The notes beneath the pieces are model-generated. The model searched no databases. It saw only the letters and a list, made by a program, of their open reading frames with translations, and was not told the DNA's origin. A DNA stretch of 64,000 nt from an uncultured Bacilli bacterium (lineage in GTDB: Bacteria > Bacillota_I > Bacilli_A > RF39 > UBA660), in contig CAKPCB010000001.1 of the NCBI GenBank assembly GCA_934141245.1, positions 62,001-126,000 on the forward strand, read 5' to 3'. This document shows, piece after piece, positions 51,266 to 61,030 of this stretch; positions within the stretch are counted from its first letter, which is position 1; each line of letters starts with the position of its first letter. Made by a program: the position numbers and the translations under genes.

Positions 51266-53785
51266 ATGGTGAAAAAAAATAAAGAAGACTTTTGGTTTAT
51301 ATTTGGAATTACATTATTTATTATAATGTTTGTGTTCATAATCACTAAATTTGGAAAATATTATTATGGTTCTGTTATAGATTGGAATTGTCAGCATTAT
51401 ATGATACCTGATTATTTTAGAAAACTATTTTATAAAACCAAAGATATATTTCCTGATTTTGCAATGAATTTGGGAAGTGGTCAAAATATATATTATTTAT
51501 CATATTATGGATTACTAAGTCCGATAATATTATTCTCATATTTACTACCATTTATTTCAATGAAGACATATATTCAAATATCTTCTATATTCTTAGTATG
51601 GCTTAGTGTTTTATTGATGTATAGATGGATGAAAACAAAAGTAAGCACTAAACTAGCAATGATACTATCTATTATCTTTATGCTTTCTACACCGATACTA
51701 TATCATTCTCATAGACACATTATGTTTATTAATTATATGCCTTTTTTGATTATGGCATTAATTGGAGTAGATAAATATTTTAAAGAAAACAAAAAAAGCT
51801 TACTTATAATAAGCATATATTTAATAACTAGTAGTAGTTACTTCTTTAGTATTGGTGCTATAATATGTGTTATATTATATGGAATATATGTATATATAAA
51901 AAATAATATAGAAATCAACTTTAAAAGTTTCATAAAAGATGGAATAAAATTTTTACTTCCTATTATAACAGGAATTATGATTTCTAGTATTTTACTTATT
52001 CCAACATTTTTAACACTTTTGAGTGGAAGATCAAGTTCTACAAGCTCAATTAATTTATTATCATTATTTATACCAAATACAAATGTTAATTCATTTTTAT
52101 ATGGTGCATATTCTATGGGATTAACATCTATTATATTTTTATCAATTATATACGGTATAATTTATTTGAAACGTGAAAAAAAATATATATGCATTTCAAT
52201 GATGATGTTATTTTTATTCTCAATATTTACTTATATACTTAATGGAACCCTTTATGTTAATAGTAAAGTATTAATTCCTTTTATACCAATTTGTATATTA
52301 ATTATTTCAAATTTTATAAATTCTATATCTAAAAAGGATAATCTTAAATTATTAATTATTATATTTATTGCTATATCAATTGTGTTAATATTGTTTAATA
52401 AGAATAATATTTTATTTATAATAGATTCACTTTTACTTGTTTTATCATTATTGATTTTTTATAAGTTCAATAAGAAGTCAATAATCATTATGTCAGCTTT
52501 TATAATTGGTCTTACTAACTTTATAAGTGCCAATTATAGTGAGAAGTATGTAAATAAAAATGATATAAAAGTAACTAATGATTTAGTTCAACTATATAAA
52601 GATGCTTATAAAACTGATAAAAGTTTTTATAGAATATCTGATAAAGATAACGGACTTTATACTGCTAATAACATTATTGATGTTAATACTTACCAAACCA
52701 CTATTTACTCATCACTATCTAATCAAAATTATGTTGATTTTTATTATAATCAATTAGGAAATGATATTTTAAACAGAAGTACTGGTCAATTAAGTAATCC
52801 ACAAAATTTATTATTTAATATATATTTTGGCAATAAATATATTATTGGAAATAAAACTGATAATATAGGATACACTTATTTAAAAAATATCAATGCAGAG
52901 TATTTATATTTAAATAAGAATGCACTACCAATTGGATATTCAAACAATAGGTTAATGTCATTGAAAGAATACAATAAACTTAAATATCCATATAATGTAG
53001 AAGCAATGCTTAATTATACAATTATTGATAAAGATATAAAAACAAATTATATAACTAATATAGAGAAAAAAAATATTGATTATACATATACATTTAATAA
53101 TTTAACTATAGATAGTGAAAATGATTATATAAAAATATCTGCCAAAGATAATGCAACTATGAAGTTTTCAATATCAGATGATTTAAGTAAGAAGATACTA
53201 TTTATAAAGTTTGATATGCTTGAAAGTAATAGCTGTAGTATTGGAGATAGTTATATAAAAATAAATGATATTACAAATAAATTAACTTGTAAGGGATGGA
53301 AGTATTATAATAAAAATAATACATTTGAGTATACCTTGTCTAATAGTGATTTAAAAACATTAAATGTTTCATTAGCAAAAGGTATATATAAGATTAAAAA
53401 TATTGAATTTTATACGATTGATTATGAAAAACTAGTTGATGGTTACAGCGACAATGATGAATTTATCATAGATAGAAATTCAACTTATGGAGATATTATA
53501 AATGGTGTTATTACAACTACAAAAGAAGGATATTTTAATTTGAGTATTCCATTTGACAATAATTTTATAATTTATGTTGATGGTAAAAAAATTGATTATG
53601 AAAAGGTTGATACATCTTTTATTGGTTTTAAATTAAAAAAAGGTTTTCATAAAATAAAGATAGAGTATGTAGCACCTATGAAGAATATATCAAAAAATAT
53701 ATCTATTGTTGGAATACTAATACTTATAAGTACTATATATATTGAAACTGGTTTTAAAAGAAAGAAAACAAAAAAACACATTTAA
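51266..53785 (+). CDS. YfhO-family membrane glycosyltransferase-like protein
   Basis: 839 residues. About a dozen membrane helices over residues 10-440, then a ~340-residue extracytoplasmic domain and a final helix near the C-terminus (NISIVGILILISTIYI). The N-terminal loop with DWNCQHYMIPDYFRKLFY and the block SGQNIYYLSYYGLLSPI are the YfhO hallmark; the Asp is the presumed catalytic base of this GT-C fold. In Bacillus, YfhO adds sugar to lipoteichoic acid outside the cell. GGAG eight bases ahead supports ATG 51266; TTG 51248 is upstream of it. The acceptor here is inferred. Confidence 0.86.
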   Translation: MVKKNKEDFWFIFGITLFIIMFVFIITKFGKYYYGSVIDWNCQHYMIPDYFRKLFYKTKDIFPDFAMNLGSGQNIYYLSYYGLLSPIILFSYLLPFISMKTYIQISSIFLVWLSVLLMYRWMKTKVSTKLAMILSIIFMLSTPILYHSHRHIMFINYMPFLIMALIGVDKYFKENKKSLLIISIYLITSSSYFFSIGAIICVILYGIYVYIKNNIEINFKSFIKDGIKFLLPIITGIMISSILLIPTFLTLLSGRSSSTSSINLLSLFIPNTNVNSFLYGAYSMGLTSIIFLSIIYGIIYLKREKKYICISMMMLFLFSIFTYILNGTLYVNSKVLIPFIPICILIISNFINSISKKDNLKLLIIIFIAISIVLILFNKNNILFIIDSLLLVLSLLIFYKFNKKSIIIMSAFIIGLTNFISANYSEKYVNKNDIKVTNDLVQLYKDAYKTDKSFYRISDKDNGLYTANNIIDVNTYQTTIYSSLSNQNYVDFYYNQLGNDILNRSTGQLSNPQNLLFNIYFGNKYIIGNKTDNIGYTYLKNINAEYLYLNKNALPIGYSNNRLMSLKEYNKLKYPYNVEAMLNYTIIDKDIKTNYITNIEKKNIDYTYTFNNLTIDSENDYIKISAKDNATMKFSISDDLSKKILFIKFDMLESNSCSIGDSYIKINDITNKLTCKGWKYYNKNNTFEYTLSNSDLKTLNVSLAKGIYKIKNIEFYTIDYEKLVDGYSDNDEFIIDRNSTYGDIINGVITTTKEGYFNLSIPFDNNFIIYVDGKKIDYEKVDTSFIGFKLKKGFHKIKIEYVAPMKNISKNISIVGILILISTIYIETGFKRKKTKKHI

Positions 53786-53791
53786 TGAGAT

Positions 53792-53818
53792 AAACACTTA
53801 TTAAGAGTGCTTTTTTTC
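53792..53818 (+). terminator. Terminator after yfhO
   Basis: AAACACTT and AAGAGTGCTTT form a stem with one bulged base, followed by T-run. Confidence 0.6.
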
Positions 53819-54023
53819 TTATTAAACTATTAAATTTTAAAAGTATAACAAAATAACTGACTTGAATTAGAAATTTATAATGTACTAGATTACTTTGAAT
53901 CAGTCGAAATAGTTCAAACGTAATTATTTAAGTATATTTGAGCGATACTCATAATTTACTTATTTTCTCTTATATGTTAAGATATTTATATCAAATATAC
54001 AAATAAAATGGAAGTGATTTACT

Positions 54024-55043
54024 ATGAAAAATATATATGACCTTACTATCGAAGAACTTGAAGAATATTTTATCAATATTGGTGAGAAAAAATTTAAAGC
54101 AACTCAGGTTTTTGAATGGTTATATCAAAAGCGAATTAATTCTTTTAATGAAATTACAAACATAAAGAAAGAAATTATTGCAAAACTATCTGATGATTTT
54201 TTAATAGATAAATTAAAATTAGTTAAGGTTCAAAGAGATACTGAAGTAAACAAATATTTATTTGAATTTTCCGATAAAGAACATGTAGAAACTGTTTTGA
54301 TGAGACATGATTATGGGAATAGCCTATGTATATCTAGTCAAGTTGGATGTAATATGGGATGTCGCTTTTGTGAGAGTGGAAGAAGAAAAAAAGTACGCAA
54401 TTTAACTCCAAGTGAAATGGTATTGCAAATTATGCAGGTTGAAGATGATATAAAAGAAAGAATTAGTCATGTTGTTATAATGGGAATAGGTGAACCTTTT
54501 GATAATTATGATAATGTAGTAAGTTTTATAAAAATAGTAAATCATGCAAAGGGTATAGCATTAGGTAGTAGACATATTACAATATCAACATGTGGTATTA
54601 TTCCTAAAATAAGGGAATTTTCAGAATTGCCATTCCAAGTAAATTTGGCAATTTCATTACATGCACCAAACAATGAGATAAGAAATAAAATTATGCCTAT
54701 AAACAAAGTATACCCTATTAAGAAATTAATAAATGAAATTAAATTATATATAAAAAAAACAAATAGAAGAGTAACTTTTGAATATATTATGTTATCAGGA
54801 ATAAATGATGATGATAAATGTGCCAATGAATTATGTGATTTACTAAAAGGAATTAATTGTTACATTAATTTAATTCCATACAATGAAACTAATAATTTTG
54901 GATATAAAAGAAGTAAAAAAGATGATATTTTAAAATTTTATGATATAATTAAATCTAGAGGATTGAATGTGACAATAAGAAAAGAATTTGGCACAAAAAT
55001 TAGTGCAGCATGTGGGCAACTTAGAAGTCAGGAGGAATTATGA
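54024..55043 (+). CDS. rlmN: 23S rRNA A2503 (and tRNA) methyltransferase RlmN
   Basis: 339 residues. A radical-SAM enzyme that makes 2-methyladenosine. The cluster motif is QVGCNMGCRFCESGRRKK (CxxxCxxC, ~114-121), followed by RNLTPSEM. VVIMGIGEPFDNYDNV (~150) is the SAM-binding GEP block. The C-terminal TKISAACGQLRSQ holds the catalytic Cys that forms the protein-RNA adduct. The residues after the cluster read ESGRRKK rather than the more common AT/ASG-G form. AAATGGAAGTGATT lies before the ATG. The stop overlaps the prpC start. Confidence 0.94.
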   Translation: MKNIYDLTIEELEEYFINIGEKKFKATQVFEWLYQKRINSFNEITNIKKEIIAKLSDDFLIDKLKLVKVQRDTEVNKYLFEFSDKEHVETVLMRHDYGNSLCISSQVGCNMGCRFCESGRRKKVRNLTPSEMVLQIMQVEDDIKERISHVVIMGIGEPFDNYDNVVSFIKIVNHAKGIALGSRHITISTCGIIPKIREFSELPFQVNLAISLHAPNNEIRNKIMPINKVYPIKKLINEIKLYIKKTNRRVTFEYIMLSGINDDDKCANELCDLLKGINCYINLIPYNETNNFGYKRSKKDDILKFYDIIKSRGLNVTIRKEFGTKISAACGQLRSQEEL

Positions 55044-55780
55044 AATCGTTTTTTTTAAGTGATGTAGGCAAGGTTAGAGATCATAATGAAGATAATGTAA
55101 TAATAATAAAAAATAAAAGTGATGAATACTTACTAGCAGTTGCTGATGGAATGGGTGGTCATTCAGCAGGTGAGGTGGCTTCTAGTTTGGCAGTAGATTA
55201 TCTTATGAATAGCTTTAATGAAAACTTCAATAACCTTAATAAAGTTGAAGCAATAAATTGGCTAAGAGAAAAAGTAGTCAGAATAAATGAATTGATATTT
55301 GATTATGTTGCAAAGCATCCAGAAAGCAGAGGAATGGGTACAACTCTTGTAACTGCTATAGTTACTAAGAATTATATTTTGTTTGGAAACATAGGAGATT
55401 CAAGTGGATTTGTCGTAAAAAATGAAAAACTTCATAAAGTAACTTATGATCATACTTTAGTTAATTTACTTATGAAAGCAGGAGAGTTAACAGAGGAAGA
55501 AGCAAAAGATCATCCGAAGAAAAATGTATTAATGAAAGCACTAGGAGCAAATGATCCAATAGATATGGATATATTTGATTGTGATATGAATATAGATTCA
55601 ATTCTTTTATGTAGTGATGGTCTTACTAATATGCTTAATATAGAGCAAATTGAGGAAGTTTTGAATAGCAATTTAGAGATAGAAGAAAAAGTAATTAAAT
55701 TAATAAGAAAATCGAATAATCGTGGGGGAACGGACAACATATCAATAGCATATTTAAGCTTAAAAGAAAGTGGTGAATAG
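55040..55780 (+). CDS. prpC: PP2C-type Ser/Thr phosphatase PrpC/Stp
   Basis: 246 residues. It removes phosphates placed by the PASTA kinase encoded next. All PP2C metal motifs are present: GKVRDHNEDN, LLAVADGMGGHSAGEVAS, GNIGDSSGF, LLCSDGLTN and GGTDNISIAYL. There is no membrane segment, so it is cytoplasmic. AGGAGGAATT lies ahead of the ATG, which overlaps the rlmN stop. It starts the conserved prpC-prkC-rsgA-rpe order of Firmicutes. Confidence 0.96.
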   Translation: MKSFFLSDVGKVRDHNEDNVIIIKNKSDEYLLAVADGMGGHSAGEVASSLAVDYLMNSFNENFNNLNKVEAINWLREKVVRINELIFDYVAKHPESRGMGTTLVTAIVTKNYILFGNIGDSSGFVVKNEKLHKVTYDHTLVNLLMKAGELTEEEAKDHPKKNVLMKALGANDPIDMDIFDCDMNIDSILLCSDGLTNMLNIEQIEEVLNSNLEIEEKVIKLIRKSNNRGGTDNISIAYLSLKESGE

Positions 55781-55781
55781 A

Positions 55782-57548
55782 TTGATAACAAAGGGTCAGA
55801 GAATAAACGATAGGTATGAAATAATTAAAAGCATTGGCGAAGGTGGAATGGCTAACGTTTATTTAGCAATTGATGTGATATTAGATAGAAAAGTAGCAAT
55901 AAAAATTTTAAGAGGGGATTTAGCTAATGATGAAAAATTCATTAGAAGATTTCAAAGGGAAGCACTAGCAGCCTCTTCTCTTTCACATCCCAATATAGTT
56001 GAGATGTATGATGTTGGAGAAGATAATGGAAATTATTATATTGTTATGGAATATGTAGAAGGAAGGACACTTAAGCAACTTCTTAAAAAAAGAGGAAATC
56101 TAACAGTAAGTGAAGCAGTAGACATAATGCTTCAATTAACTGACGGTATGATACATGCTCATGATAGTTATATAATTCATAGAGACTTAAAACCACAAAA
56201 TATAATGATTCAAGAAGATGGACAAATAAAAATAACTGACTTTGGAATAGCTATGGCTCTTAATTCTACACAGCTTACTCAAACAAATTCGGTTATGGGA
56301 TCAGTACATTATTTACCACCAGAGCAAGCAAGTGGAAAAGGCTCTACAATAAAAAGTGATATTTATTCAATGGGTATTCTTTTCTATGAACTTTTAACAG
56401 GTGTTTTACCATTTAAAGGAGAAAATGCAGTAGAAATTGCGCTTAAACAAATGAAAGAACCAATTCCTAGTGTAAGAAAACAAAATCCTAACATCCCACA
56501 AAGTGTTGAAAATATTATATTAAAGGCAACGGCAAAGAATCCAAAGAATAGATATAATGATGTCAGAGAAATGTATGGTGAATTAAAGGTTTGTTTAGAT
56601 GAAGATAAAAAAGATGTAGATAGGGTAATATTTAAATATCCAGAGCATGAAAATGAAAATACAAAACAAATACCTACAATAAAAAAAGATTCTAAAGAAA
56701 ATGATAATAAAAGTAAGAATAAGGACATTGAAAGTACATCAGATATAGTAAAAGAAGTATCCAAAGACGAAAATAAAAAGACTAATATTGTAATAGGTAT
56801 ACTAGTTGCCGTATTATTAGTTATAATTGCAACTACTGCTACAATATTGTTTGTCGTAGGTGGAAAAAAAGTACCAAATGTAAAAATACCTGATGTATCT
56901 GGTATGAGTGTTGTTGATGCTGAACAAGTATTAACTGATGCTGGCTTTTTGGTTAAAGCAGAAACAGTTAAAGTTGCAGATGAAAAATATAAAGAGGGTG
57001 AGGTTGTTAAGACCGAACCAGCAAAAGGAAGAAGTGTAAAAAAAGGTCAAACAATTACTTTGTATGAATCACTTGGTGAAAAGAAATATACTGTAGAAGA
57101 TCTTACCGGTAAAAATTATATAGAAGTAAAAACATTGCTTGAAAGCATGTATGGATTAAATGTTAAAGTTGAAAAGAAAACATTAACGGATGAGAATAAA
57201 GATACTGAAGAGCAAACAATAATAGATCAAAGTGTTGAAAAAGGTAGTGAGTTAAAGGCCGGAGATGAAATAATACTTTATATTCCAGATATTTATGAAA
57301 AGTATCCAAATTTTGTAGAAGAAAAATGGTCAGTAGATGATATAAAAGCTTTTTGTGAGGAATATAATTTAACTTTAACAATCACATACCAAGAAACGGA
57401 TGAATTTGATGAAGGTGCTGTTATGAGACAAGATAGAAAAGCAGATTCTAAGATAATAAAAGGAGCTTCATTAAGAATTACTGTTGCTAAGAAAATGCCT
57501 ATAGATGCAAATCAAAATAATAATAGTGATGATAATAATAATAATTAA
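55782..57548 (+). CDS. prkC: PASTA-domain Ser/Thr protein kinase PrkC/Stk
   Basis: 588 residues from TTG 55782, with GTGGTGA just upstream. A GTG at 55770 or 55773 is possible but overlaps prpC more. The kinase domain (~10-275) is complete: GEGGMANVYLA, VAIKIL (ATP Lys), YIIHRDLKPQNIM and TDFGIA, with activation-loop Thr residues (STQLTQTNS). A charged juxtamembrane linker and one helix (VIGILVAVLLVIIATTATIL, ~340-360) lead to three extracellular PASTA repeats (~372-570) that sense muropeptides. Likely targets include YvcK and division proteins encoded in this window; that part is family knowledge. Confidence 0.95.
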   Translation: MITKGQRINDRYEIIKSIGEGGMANVYLAIDVILDRKVAIKILRGDLANDEKFIRRFQREALAASSLSHPNIVEMYDVGEDNGNYYIVMEYVEGRTLKQLLKKRGNLTVSEAVDIMLQLTDGMIHAHDSYIIHRDLKPQNIMIQEDGQIKITDFGIAMALNSTQLTQTNSVMGSVHYLPPEQASGKGSTIKSDIYSMGILFYELLTGVLPFKGENAVEIALKQMKEPIPSVRKQNPNIPQSVENIILKATAKNPKNRYNDVREMYGELKVCLDEDKKDVDRVIFKYPEHENENTKQIPTIKKDSKENDNKSKNKDIESTSDIVKEVSKDENKKTNIVIGILVAVLLVIIATTATILFVVGGKKVPNVKIPDVSGMSVVDAEQVLTDAGFLVKAETVKVADEKYKEGEVVKTEPAKGRSVKKGQTITLYESLGEKKYTVEDLTGKNYIEVKTLLESMYGLNVKVEKKTLTDENKDTEEQTIIDQSVEKGSELKAGDEIILYIPDIYEKYPNFVEEKWSVDDIKAFCEEYNLTLTITYQETDEFDEGAVMRQDRKADSKIIKGASLRITVAKKMPIDANQNNNSDDNNNN

Positions 57549-57571
57549 GTAAATGTTTTTCAGGAGGTAAA

Positions 57572-58402
57572 ATGAAGGGACAAATAGTAAAAATACTTAG
57601 TAATTTATATTTTGTAAATAGTGGTAACAAGATATATGAGTGTCATAGTAGAGGCAAATTTAGAAATCAAAATATTACTCCCGTTGTAGGTGACTATGTT
57701 ATATTTGATGATAAAAACAATTATATATTAGATATATTACCAAGAAAAAATGATTTAATAAGACCACTAGTTGCCAATATAGATCAAGCATTTATAATTA
57801 CTAGTGTTAAAAATCCCGACTTTTCATCAAATTTGTTAGATAAGTTATTAACTGTTATAGAGTTTAAAAATATTAAACCGATAATATGCTTAACAAAACT
57901 AGATCTTTTGAATAAAAATGAGAAAAAAAATATAAAAAAATATATTAAATATTATAAAAAAATAGGATATATAGTTATATCTAATAGGAATACTTTTAGA
58001 ATAAAAAGATTATTTAAAAATAAAACAACTGTATTTACTGGACAAACTGGTGCTGGTAAATCAACCTTAATAAATAAATTAGATAAGAAATTGAATTTAG
58101 AAACTGGAGAGATTTCTAAGGCACTAGGAAGAGGAAAGCATACAACAAGACATGTTGAATTAATAGAACTTTTTGGTGGTAAAGTCTTAGATACTCCTGG
58201 ATTTTCAAGCTTAGATTTTAGTGGAATGACAAAAGAAAATATAAGGGATAGTTTTAGAGAGTTTAAAACCGCTAACTGTCCATTTAAAGATTGCTTTCAC
58301 ATAAATGAGTCTGAGTGCAGAGTAAAAAGAAGTGTTAAAACGGGAAATATTTTGGAAAGTAGATATGATAATTACGTAAAATTTTTAAATTCGAGTAGGT
58401 GA
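57572..58402 (+). CDS. rsgA: Ribosome small-subunit GTPase RsgA
   Basis: 276 residues. It helps late 30S maturation. An N-terminal OB-fold is followed by a circularly permuted GTPase: G4 ICLTKLDLL comes before G1 FTGQTGAGKSTLINKL (~156), and G3 is LDTPGFSSLD. Switch I is GRGKHTTRHVEL. A C-terminal zinc knuckle (NCPFKDCFHINESECRVK) has the Cys-Cys-His-Cys ligands. CAGGAGG precedes the ATG. It continues the prpC-prkC operon, as in Bacillus. Confidence 0.95.
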   Translation: MKGQIVKILSNLYFVNSGNKIYECHSRGKFRNQNITPVVGDYVIFDDKNNYILDILPRKNDLIRPLVANIDQAFIITSVKNPDFSSNLLDKLLTVIEFKNIKPIICLTKLDLLNKNEKKNIKKYIKYYKKIGYIVISNRNTFRIKRLFKNKTTVFTGQTGAGKSTLINKLDKKLNLETGEISKALGRGKHTTRHVELIELFGGKVLDTPGFSSLDFSGMTKENIRDSFREFKTANCPFKDCFHINESECRVKRSVKTGNILESRYDNYVKFLNSSR

Positions 58403-58407
58403 TGTAT

Positions 58408-59034
58408 ATGAAAAAAAAGATTTCTGTTTCATTCTTAAGTAGTAAAAATATAATAGATGATTTAATTGATTTAGATTCAACAGATGCAGATTTTATTCAT
58501 GTTGATGAGATGGATGGGAAGTTTGTTAAAAGTAAGAACACTCCATTTAGAGTTTTAGATAGGTTATCATATATATTAAAAAAGAGGTTAGATGTCCATC
58601 TAATGGTTAAAAAACCACTTAAATTAATAGAAAAATATATTAACTTAAACACTGAATATATTACATTACATGTTGAGTTAGAAGAAGAATTATTCAAATA
58701 TTTTGATATTATTAAATCCTATGGAATAAAGTGTGGTGTTGCAATTAGCCCCGATACTAATATTGAAAAATTAAAACCATACCTAGATTATGTAGATTTG
58801 ATATTAATTATGAGTGTTAACCCAGGATATGGTGGACAAGCATTTATAGAAGAGACTACAAATAGAATAAAAGAGGTAAAAAAACTAATCGGAAAAAGGA
58901 AAATATTAGTAAGTGTAGATGGTGGTATTAATGAAAAGACAAAGGATAAAGTTAGTGATTCAAATATATTAGTAAGTGGTTCCTTTGTAATAAATAATAG
59001 TAACTATCAAGAACAAATAGATAAACTTAGGTAA
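58408..59034 (+). CDS. rpe: Ribulose-phosphate 3-epimerase
   Basis: 208 residues, TIM barrel. It interconverts ribulose-5-P and xylulose-5-P. Blocks are FIHVDEMDGKFV (metal Asp), LDVHLMVKKP (His), TLHVE (His), LILIMSVNPGYGGQAFI (phosphate and substrate loop) and ILVSVDGGIN (Asp); VDIMDG reads VDEMDG here. The N-terminus (SVSFLSS) is a little short of the usual P-S-I-L. ATG 58408 has AGGTG six bases upstream; upstream in-frame GTG and ATG overlap rsgA. It ends 9 bases before the HD gene. Confidence 0.9.
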   Translation: MKKKISVSFLSSKNIIDDLIDLDSTDADFIHVDEMDGKFVKSKNTPFRVLDRLSYILKKRLDVHLMVKKPLKLIEKYINLNTEYITLHVELEEELFKYFDIIKSYGIKCGVAISPDTNIEKLKPYLDYVDLILIMSVNPGYGGQAFIEETTNRIKEVKKLIGKRKILVSVDGGINEKTKDKVSDSNILVSGSFVINNSNYQEQIDKLR

Positions 59035-59043
59035 GAGGTAAGT

Positions 59044-59625
59044 ATGAATAAGGTAGAAAAATTTGATAGAGAAATAGATTATATAAAAAATCAAACATTA
59101 AAAGCAGATCTTTGTTACTTAATAGATGGATTACCAGATTACTTTTTTGAGGTTCCAGCATCATCAACTGGTAAATATCATCCAAAATATGCACTTGGTG
59201 AGGGAGGATTACTAAGACATACAAAGGCAGCTGTTAGAATTGCTTATGAACTTTTATCTGATCCACTAATTGGAAATAAATATACAGAGGAAGAAAAAGA
59301 ACTCATGTTAATGGCTCTTGTATTACATGATGGATTAAAATCTGGAAGAGAAAAGAGTCAATACACAAAAGTTGAACATCCACTTCTTGCTGCAAAATAT
59401 ATAAAAGAAAATGAACATAATCTTGGAATGTCAGTTGAAAATATGAATTTTATATGTGATGTTATATCATCACATATGGGAGCTTGGAATAAGGATTTTG
59501 ATGGAAATGAAGTACTACCAACTCCTAAAAATAAATATCAGAATTTTGTTCATATGTGTGATTACTTAGCAAGTAGAAAAGTTATTCAATTAGAATTTGA
59601 TGAAAATAATAATATAGTAGAATAG
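59044..59625 (+). CDS. HD-domain hydrolase
   Basis: 193 residues. HD superfamily ligands are visible: LLRHTKAAVRIA (first His, ~60), LVLHDGLKSG (HD dyad, ~95), KVEHPLLAAKYI (His, ~110), ISSHMGAW and HMCDYLASRK (Asp, ~177). The middle of the domain resembles the HD part of YhaM-type 3'-5' exonucleases, but the OB-fold they carry is missing. The substrate is therefore open (nucleotide or RNA). It sits between rpe and thyA in a tight cluster with 0-18 base gaps. Confidence 0.8.
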   Translation: MNKVEKFDREIDYIKNQTLKADLCYLIDGLPDYFFEVPASSTGKYHPKYALGEGGLLRHTKAAVRIAYELLSDPLIGNKYTEEEKELMLMALVLHDGLKSGREKSQYTKVEHPLLAAKYIKENEHNLGMSVENMNFICDVISSHMGAWNKDFDGNEVLPTPKNKYQNFVHMCDYLASRKVIQLEFDENNNIVE

Positions 59626-59643
59626 ATGTTGGGAGAATATAAA

Positions 59644-60531
59644 ATGACAAAATGGGATAGTGAATATATAAAATTATGTAAAAAAATATTATCTGAAGGA
59701 GTAGAGGTTGAAAATAGGACAGGAATTAACTCTATTAAAATTCCATCTTATCACTTACACTTTGATTTAAAAGAAGAATTTCCAGTACTTGCAACAAAAC
59801 AATTATATTTTAGACAAGCAATAACTGAGATGCTTTGGATTTATCAAGCACAATCAAATGATGTAAGGTGGCTACAAGAACGTAATGTTCACATTTGGGA
59901 TGAATGGGAAATTGATGAAGATGGTAAATGGAGAGCAACTCAACTTGTTGATGGAGAGAAAAAAGAAATTGAGAAAGATTTTGGAATTGAATATGCACAC
60001 ACAATAGGAACTGCATATGGCTATATTGTTAATAAATTTTCTCTTATTGATACATTATTAGATAAAATAAAAAATCATCCAGAAGATAGAAGAATGCTTA
60101 TGAGTCTTTGGCAAGATGACTATTTAAAAACTGCAGTACTTCCATCTTGCGTTTGGAGTAGCGAGTGGGATGTAACAGATGGATACTTAAACATGTGGGT
60201 TCATCAAAGAAGTTGTGATGTACCATTAGGACTTCCATTTAATGTAACACAATATGCAACACTACTTAGTTTAATTGCTCATGTTACTGGATTAAAACCA
60301 GGAACAATAGATTGGAGTATAAAAGATGCACATATATATGTAAATCAAGTAGATGGAATAAAAGAACAAATTAAAAGATTTGATGAAAATGAAGATATAG
60401 ATGCACCAACCCTATGGATAAATCCTGAGATAGATGATTTCTATAAATTTGACAACTCAAAAGAATTAGAAGATATAAAAGTAAAAAAATATCAGCATAT
60501 GGGACCTATTAAATTTCCAATTGCGCAGTAG
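59644..60531 (+). CDS. thyA: Thymidylate synthase ThyA
   Basis: 295 residues. It makes dTMP from dUMP with methylene-THF. Blocks are ENRTGINS with the phosphate Arg, DEWEIDEDG, AYGY, HPEDRRMLMSLW (dimer Arg pair), TAVLPSCVWSSE with catalytic Cys169, MWVHQRSCDVPLGLPFNVTQYATL, and DAHIYVNQVDGIKEQI with the His-Tyr. The residue after the catalytic Cys is Val where many ThyA have His (PCH). ATG 59644 follows GGGAGA by eight bases; ATG 59626 directly abuts the previous stop and lacks a site. folA and tmk come next, so the dTTP pathway is clustered. Confidence 0.95.
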   Translation: MTKWDSEYIKLCKKILSEGVEVENRTGINSIKIPSYHLHFDLKEEFPVLATKQLYFRQAITEMLWIYQAQSNDVRWLQERNVHIWDEWEIDEDGKWRATQLVDGEKKEIEKDFGIEYAHTIGTAYGYIVNKFSLIDTLLDKIKNHPEDRRMLMSLWQDDYLKTAVLPSCVWSSEWDVTDGYLNMWVHQRSCDVPLGLPFNVTQYATLLSLIAHVTGLKPGTIDWSIKDAHIYVNQVDGIKEQIKRFDENEDIDAPTLWINPEIDDFYKFDNSKELEDIKVKKYQHMGPIKFPIAQ

Positions 60532-60540
60532 GTGAGGCAC

Positions 60541-61026
60541 ATGAAAAATTTAAGCTTAATAGTTGCGGTTGGAAAAAATATGGAAATAGGAAAAGATAAT
60601 AAACTTTTATGGCATATTCCAGAAGATTTAAAGTTTTTTAAAGAAAAAACAAGTGGTAAAACAATCATTATGGGAAGTAATACATTTTATTCACTACCTA
60701 AAGTGCTTCCTAATAGACACCATATAGTATTAACACTTGATGATTATAAATTTCCTGATGAAGTAGAAGTATTCAATGATTTTGAGACATTAATAAATAG
60801 TTTAAAGAAAAGAAATGAGGAAATGTTTGTAATAGGTGGTGCAGCAATATATAGTTTGTTCATTGATTATGTAGATTCTATGTATATAACTGAAATAGAT
60901 AAAGAATATGATGCCGATAAGTTTTTTCCAAATTTTGATAAAAAGGAATGGAGTAGTGAAATACTAAGTACTCATGAATGTGATGGAATAGAATACAAAC
61001 ATGTCTTGTATAAAAGAAAGGATTAA
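60541..61026 (+). CDS. folA: Dihydrofolate reductase
   Basis: 161 residues. It regenerates the THF used by ThyA. SLIVAVGKNMEIGKDNKLLWHIPEDLKFFKEKTSGKTIIMGSNTF covers the substrate Asp/Glu region and NADPH loop. LPNRHHIVLT, MFVIGGAAIYSLFI (GG-cofactor motif) and YITEIDKEYDADKFFP follow. All expected elements are present at normal length. AGGTGAGG lies just before ATG 60541; the upstream GTG at 60532 lies within the ribosome site. Confidence 0.95.
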   Translation: MKNLSLIVAVGKNMEIGKDNKLLWHIPEDLKFFKEKTSGKTIIMGSNTFYSLPKVLPNRHHIVLTLDDYKFPDEVEVFNDFETLINSLKKRNEEMFVIGGAAIYSLFIDYVDSMYITEIDKEYDADKFFPNFDKKEWSSEILSTHECDGIEYKHVLYKRKD

Positions 61027-61030
61027 AAAA